A DNA stretch of 64,000 nt, from positions 1 through 64,000 of the forward strand of contig VHBQ01000004.1 in NCBI GenBank assembly GCA_016871855.1, given 5' to 3'. How positions within the stretch are numbered: the first letter of the stretch is position 1; each line of letters starts with the position of its first letter. Positions 61,023 through 64,000 of the stretch are shown in pieces. The stretch is from Gemmatimonadota bacterium. Its GTDB lineage: Bacteria; Gemmatimonadota; Gemmatimonadetes; Gemmatimonadales; Gemmatimonadaceae. The translations under genes were made by a program, and so were the position numbers. The notes beneath the pieces were generated by a model that did not search any database, was not told the origin of the DNA, and saw only the letters and a program-made list of their open reading frames with translations.

Positions 61023-62612
61023 GTGGATCCCACCACCGCCGTTCGTCGCACGAGCCTCGCCAGCGCCTGGACGCTGGTGATCATGGCATGCGCTGCGGTT
61101 CTCGCGGCGCTGCCATACCGCTCGTTCGACCTCGACCGGTTCCTCGTGCCGAAGGAGTTGGCGTTGCACGTGGGCGCCGCGATGGCACTTCCGCTCATGC
61201 TGGTCGTCGGCGTCGCCATCCCTCGCGCACGGACCGACCGCAGTCTCTTCGTCTTCCTCGTGCTGTCCGTCCTGTCCGCGCTGTTCGCGACCAACGGCTG
61301 GCTGGCACTACGGGCGCTCACGATCAGCATCAGCGCCTGCTTCGTCTGGTGGGCGGCCCGCGCGGCGGCCACGCTCGGGGCGCGCGACGTGATCATTCGC
61401 GGGCTGGCGTTCGCGACCGTGCTTGGCGCGGGCACGGCGCTCGCGCAGGCCTACGGCGTCTCGAGCGACCTGACGTCGCTCAGTCGCGCGCCGGGCGGGA
61501 CGTTCGGCAACCGCAACTTCATGGCCCACATCGCCGCGGCCGGGGTCCCTCTGCTGGGGTACTTGGCGCTGACGGCGCGCGGAACGCCCGGCGCGCTGCT
61601 GGCTGCGGGCGGACTCGGCATCAACGCGGCGGCGCTTGTGCTCTCACGCACGCGGGCCTCGTGGCTGGCGTTGGTGTGCTGCGCGGGGTTGGTGGTGGTC
61701 GCGTGGCTCTGGCGGCGGGGCACGATGTGGCGCGATCCGTCCGCTCGGCGCGGATTGATCCTGATCATTGCGGGCATGACCGTCGGCGGCGCCGCGGCCG
61801 TGGCGCTGCCCAACTCGCTCGACTGGCGGAGTGACAACCCGTACCTGGACTCGGCGAAAGGTCTCGTCAACTATCGCGAGGGGAGCGGACTCGGCCGGCT
61901 TCAGCAATACGCCAACTCGACGACGCTCGCCCTGCGGAATCCCGCCCTCGGGGCCGGCACGGGGAACTGGGCGGTCGCCTATCCCGCGGTAGCGCCGCCG
62001 AGCGATCCCTCGCTGAGCCGCGAGACGGGGATGACCGCCAATCCGTGGCCGTCGAGCGACTGGATGGCGATGCTCTCCGAGCGTGGCATCCCGGCGTTCG
62101 TTGTCTGGGCAATGATCTTGGCGGGGTTGGCGCTGGTGGGACTCGCGACGTGGGGGCGCCTGGACGTCCCGCTGGATGAGCGACTGCGGGCAATCGCGGC
62201 GACCGCAATGATCGTGGTGGTCGCAGTGGAAGGGGCGTTCGACGCCGTGCTGCTGCTGGCCGCGCCCTCGATGATCTTCTGGGGGGCGCTGGGCGCGCTC
62301 CTGCCAGCGCCTCCGCATCCGGTGACGCTCTCTCGCGGGCGGCGTTACCTGCTCTCGATCTCCACGCTGTTGATGGGATTGGCCGCCGCCGAGTACAGCG
62401 CGCTGAAGATCGCGAGCATGGCGGCCTACAGCGCAGGGCAGATGGGACGGGCCGTCTCGCTCGACCCCGGCTCGTTCCGCGCGAGGCTGCGCTATGCGCA
62501 GCTCATGATGTCGCGCGGCAGCCGCACGCGCGGGTGTGAAGAGGCCAAGGCAGCGCTGGCGCTCTTCCCACGGTCTCCCGACGCCCGGCGCACCGCCGCT
62601 GGCTGCAAGTAG
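61023..62612 (+). CDS. O-antigen ligase-like membrane protein
   Basis: A 529-residue membrane protein with around ten segments. The GGTFGNRNFMAHIAAAGVPL segment, ALVLSRTRASWLALV and ALGAGTGNWAVAYPAVAP show the Wzy_C/O-antigen-ligase pattern, with its conserved arginine-flanked loops. The C-terminus (LDPGSFRARLRYAQLMMSRG) is a short TPR-like helix. It could join or polymerise polysaccharide on a lipid carrier, but no glycosyltransferase is adjacent. The start is GTG 61023. Confidence 0.72.
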   Translation: MDPTTAVRRTSLASAWTLVIMACAAVLAALPYRSFDLDRFLVPKELALHVGAAMALPLMLVVGVAIPRARTDRSLFVFLVLSVLSALFATNGWLALRALTISISACFVWWAARAAATLGARDVIIRGLAFATVLGAGTALAQAYGVSSDLTSLSRAPGGTFGNRNFMAHIAAAGVPLLGYLALTARGTPGALLAAGGLGINAAALVLSRTRASWLALVCCAGLVVVAWLWRRGTMWRDPSARRGLILIIAGMTVGGAAAVALPNSLDWRSDNPYLDSAKGLVNYREGSGLGRLQQYANSTTLALRNPALGAGTGNWAVAYPAVAPPSDPSLSRETGMTANPWPSSDWMAMLSERGIPAFVVWAMILAGLALVGLATWGRLDVPLDERLRAIAATAMIVVVAVEGAFDAVLLLAAPSMIFWGALGALLPAPPHPVTLSRGRRYLLSISTLLMGLAAAEYSALKIASMAAYSAGQMGRAVSLDPGSFRARLRYAQLMMSRGSRTRGCEEAKAALALFPRSPDARRTAAGCK

Positions 62613-62637
62613 CGCACGCGCTGAGGGTCGCCCGACG

Positions 62638-63282
62638 CTACTTCGCGGCCGGGTCGGAGACTGAGAGCGTGATCCCCCACTGCGCGGCGTAGTAGGTGAC
62701 CATGATCACGAGCGCTGCGCCCGCGTAAGGTTCGACAAAGCGATTGAAGGCGAGCGCCGAATCGGAGACCAGAAAGCACACGCTGCCTGCCGCGGCAAGC
62801 GCGGTGGCCGTCGAGCGACGCCCCTGCCACCGGATGATGGCCTGCCATGCCATCGTGGCGATGATCGTCACGTAGCCCGTCACTGGCACGCGCATGGCGC
62901 CGAGCGACGGCCAGAGGAAGGCCAGTACGACAGCCGCTACGCCATATACGAGTACCGCTGCGAGCTTCGGCACCCGCCATCCGCCACCGTCGGCGGCGAA
63001 CGCCGCGATGTAGCAGAGGTGCGCAACGAGAAAGGCGACAAGGCCGGGGAGAAACAGGTTCATCGGCAGCATCAGCAGGACGTCACCGGCCAACGATGCG
63101 ATGAGCCCCGCGGCGATCCACGCGCGATATCGTGAGGCCGGCGCTCCGCGCATCACGAGAATCGCCAGCGCAAGCGTGGCAAGCGGCTTGGTCACGTAGA
63201 CCGCAGCGCGCAGGTCCATCGCCTGGAAGCTGGTGTTCAGGGCAGCGAGAAACAGCGCGGCGATCAGCAGGAGGCGTGGCAT
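62638..63282 (-). CDS. YhhN family membrane protein (lysoplasmalogenase-like)
   Basis: A 214-residue membrane protein with about eight segments: LLLIAALFLAALNTSF, VTKPLATLALAILVM, AGLIASLAGDVLLMLP (with the conserved S-L-x-G-D), FLVAHLCYIAAF, YVTIIATMAWQAI, and GSVCFLVSDSALAFNRF (with the S-D). Members are lysoplasmalogenases that split choline/ethanolamine lysoplasmalogens. ATG 63282 is preferred to 63318. Confidence 0.82.
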   Translation of the reverse strand: MPRLLLIAALFLAALNTSFQAMDLRAAVYVTKPLATLALAILVMRGAPASRYRAWIAAGLIASLAGDVLLMLPMNLFLPGLVAFLVAHLCYIAAFAADGGGWRVPKLAAVLVYGVAAVVLAFLWPSLGAMRVPVTGYVTIIATMAWQAIIRWQGRRSTATALAAAGSVCFLVSDSALAFNRFVEPYAGAALVIMVTYYAAQWGITLSVSDPAAK

Positions 63283-63392
63283 GGGCGAAATGTAGAGCGA
63301 CCCACCGCCTGCGCACACCGCGCGCTGCCCGCGGCTACGGAACCTGCCGTAAGTTGAATGCGTACGGACTTCATCGCCTTCGCTTCCCTCTC

Positions 63393-63971
63393 ATGTCTCC
63401 TGATCTTCGCAATCCGCACCTCGCGCGATGGGACGCGCAGATGGCCGCCTGCGCGACATACGCGCACACAACCACGCTGTCGCTGCCGAACAGCGTGCTG
63501 ACGCAACGCCCGTCGTGGGGCGGTTGGAGCGTGGCGGAGGTGTGCGAGCATCTCTGCGTCACCGATGGCCTGTACGAGGCGCCGCTGCGCGCGCTGTTTG
63601 CAGCCGAGCGTGCGCGATCAACGCCGCGTCGGTCTGACGCGTGGACCCCGACCATCTGGGGACGGCTCCTGCTCTGGTCGCTGAACCCGACCAACGCCCG
63701 AAAGACCAAGGCGCCGCCGGTGTTTCAGCCTGGAGCCGAAGCGCGGCCGCGCGTGGTGGACGCCTGGCTGTCACAGGTGGAGCGCACACGCGCGCTCCTG
63801 CGGGAAGCGGACGGACTCGACCTGCGCGCGATGAAGCTGTCCTCACCCGCCGCGAAGATCATCCGGCTGAACGCGGGTGACGCGTTGGCTGTGGCTGCCG
63901 TGCACGCGGAGCGCCATATGCAACAGGTGCAGCGCACGCTCGCTGACGTGACGGCGCGGCGCGAGGGGTGA
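63393..63971 (+). CDS. DinB-like four-helix protein
   Basis: A 192-residue protein matching the DinB/YfiT metalloenzyme fold: GGWSVAEVCEHLCVTDGLYE (first metal histidine), and VAAVHAERHMQQVQRTL with the distal H-x-x-x-H pair near the C-terminus. Such proteins often act as thiol transferases (bacillithiol or glutathione), but no thiol system can be seen nearby. ATG 63393 is used; the longer frame has no family resemblance. Confidence 0.78.
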   Translation: MSPDLRNPHLARWDAQMAACATYAHTTTLSLPNSVLTQRPSWGGWSVAEVCEHLCVTDGLYEAPLRALFAAERARSTPRRSDAWTPTIWGRLLLWSLNPTNARKTKAPPVFQPGAEARPRVVDAWLSQVERTRALLREADGLDLRAMKLSSPAAKIIRLNAGDALAVAAVHAERHMQQVQRTLADVTARREG

Positions 63972-64000
63972 TGCGGCGCTAGGCGCGAGCGGCAGCGGTC

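Overview
This 64 kb window is an ordinary, densely coded stretch of a high-GC bacterial chromosome. No insertion sequence, prophage, CRISPR array or origin was recognised. The gene content suggests a member of the Gemmatimonadota or a close relative: a VPS10/sortilin-type beta-propeller protein, a DUF5916 outer-membrane protein, secreted imidazolonepropionase-like amidohydrolases in tandem, a Ser/Thr kinase fused to a TPR tail, and many lipoproteins and secreted peptidases of a diderm heterotroph. That placement is inferred from content, not from a marker gene.

Layout. 1-330: the 3' end of a tRNA-Phe, a short tandem repeat and a terminator. 330-9400: an outer-membrane protein, an omega-amino-acid transaminase, an ATP-grasp ligase/zinc-peptidase pair, a repeat-filled gap, transketolase, a probably truncated gene and an SMP-30-like lipoprotein. 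9558-12698: a large secreted Asp-box propeller protein. 12776-20200: a minus-strand lipid operon (long acyl-CoA dehydrogenase, ETF-quinone oxidoreductase, etfB, etfA, plant-type fabI, a small lipoprotein). 20422-29206: a phospholipase-D-type synthase, then a minus-strand set (GNAT, N-succinylamino-acid racemase/OSBS-like enzyme, M20 deacylase, Sua5) resembling the known D- to L-amino-acid conversion pathway, then PAP2, a 2H phosphoesterase, an alpha/beta hydrolase, TlpA and CcdA. 29415-35446: EttA, small proteins, arginase and a DUF5916 protein.

35510-41442 is a secreted hydrolase operon with three amidohydrolase-fold proteins and an M20 peptidase. Two of the three amidohydrolases have lost the metal-binding histidines. 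42727-49087 is a copper/silver-type efflux operon (CusC-CusB-CusA) led by a small His/Met/Cys-rich secreted protein, with a second Met/His-rich tail on CusB. 49275-56191 holds a Ser/Thr kinase with TPRs, a secreted nuclease, an M20 peptidase and an acyl-CoA ligase.

56228-57238 holds a 58-residue gene whose stop codon lies inside a terminator hairpin, and a small plus-strand pair (ScdA/RIC N-terminal domain plus a heme-copper-oxidase-like mini-protein) preceded by an AT-rich palindrome, suggestive of a nitric-oxide or oxygen response. The window closes with OsmC, an MgtC/DUF4010 transporter, two secreted unknowns, an O-antigen-ligase-like membrane protein, a YhhN family protein and a DinB-like protein.

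Many neighbouring genes overlap by 1-4 bases (ATGA, GTGA, TGATG or TAATG), pointing to translational coupling in several operons. Several starts were moved inward from the longest open frame to fit signal peptides, family N-termini, upstream ribosome sites or these overlaps.
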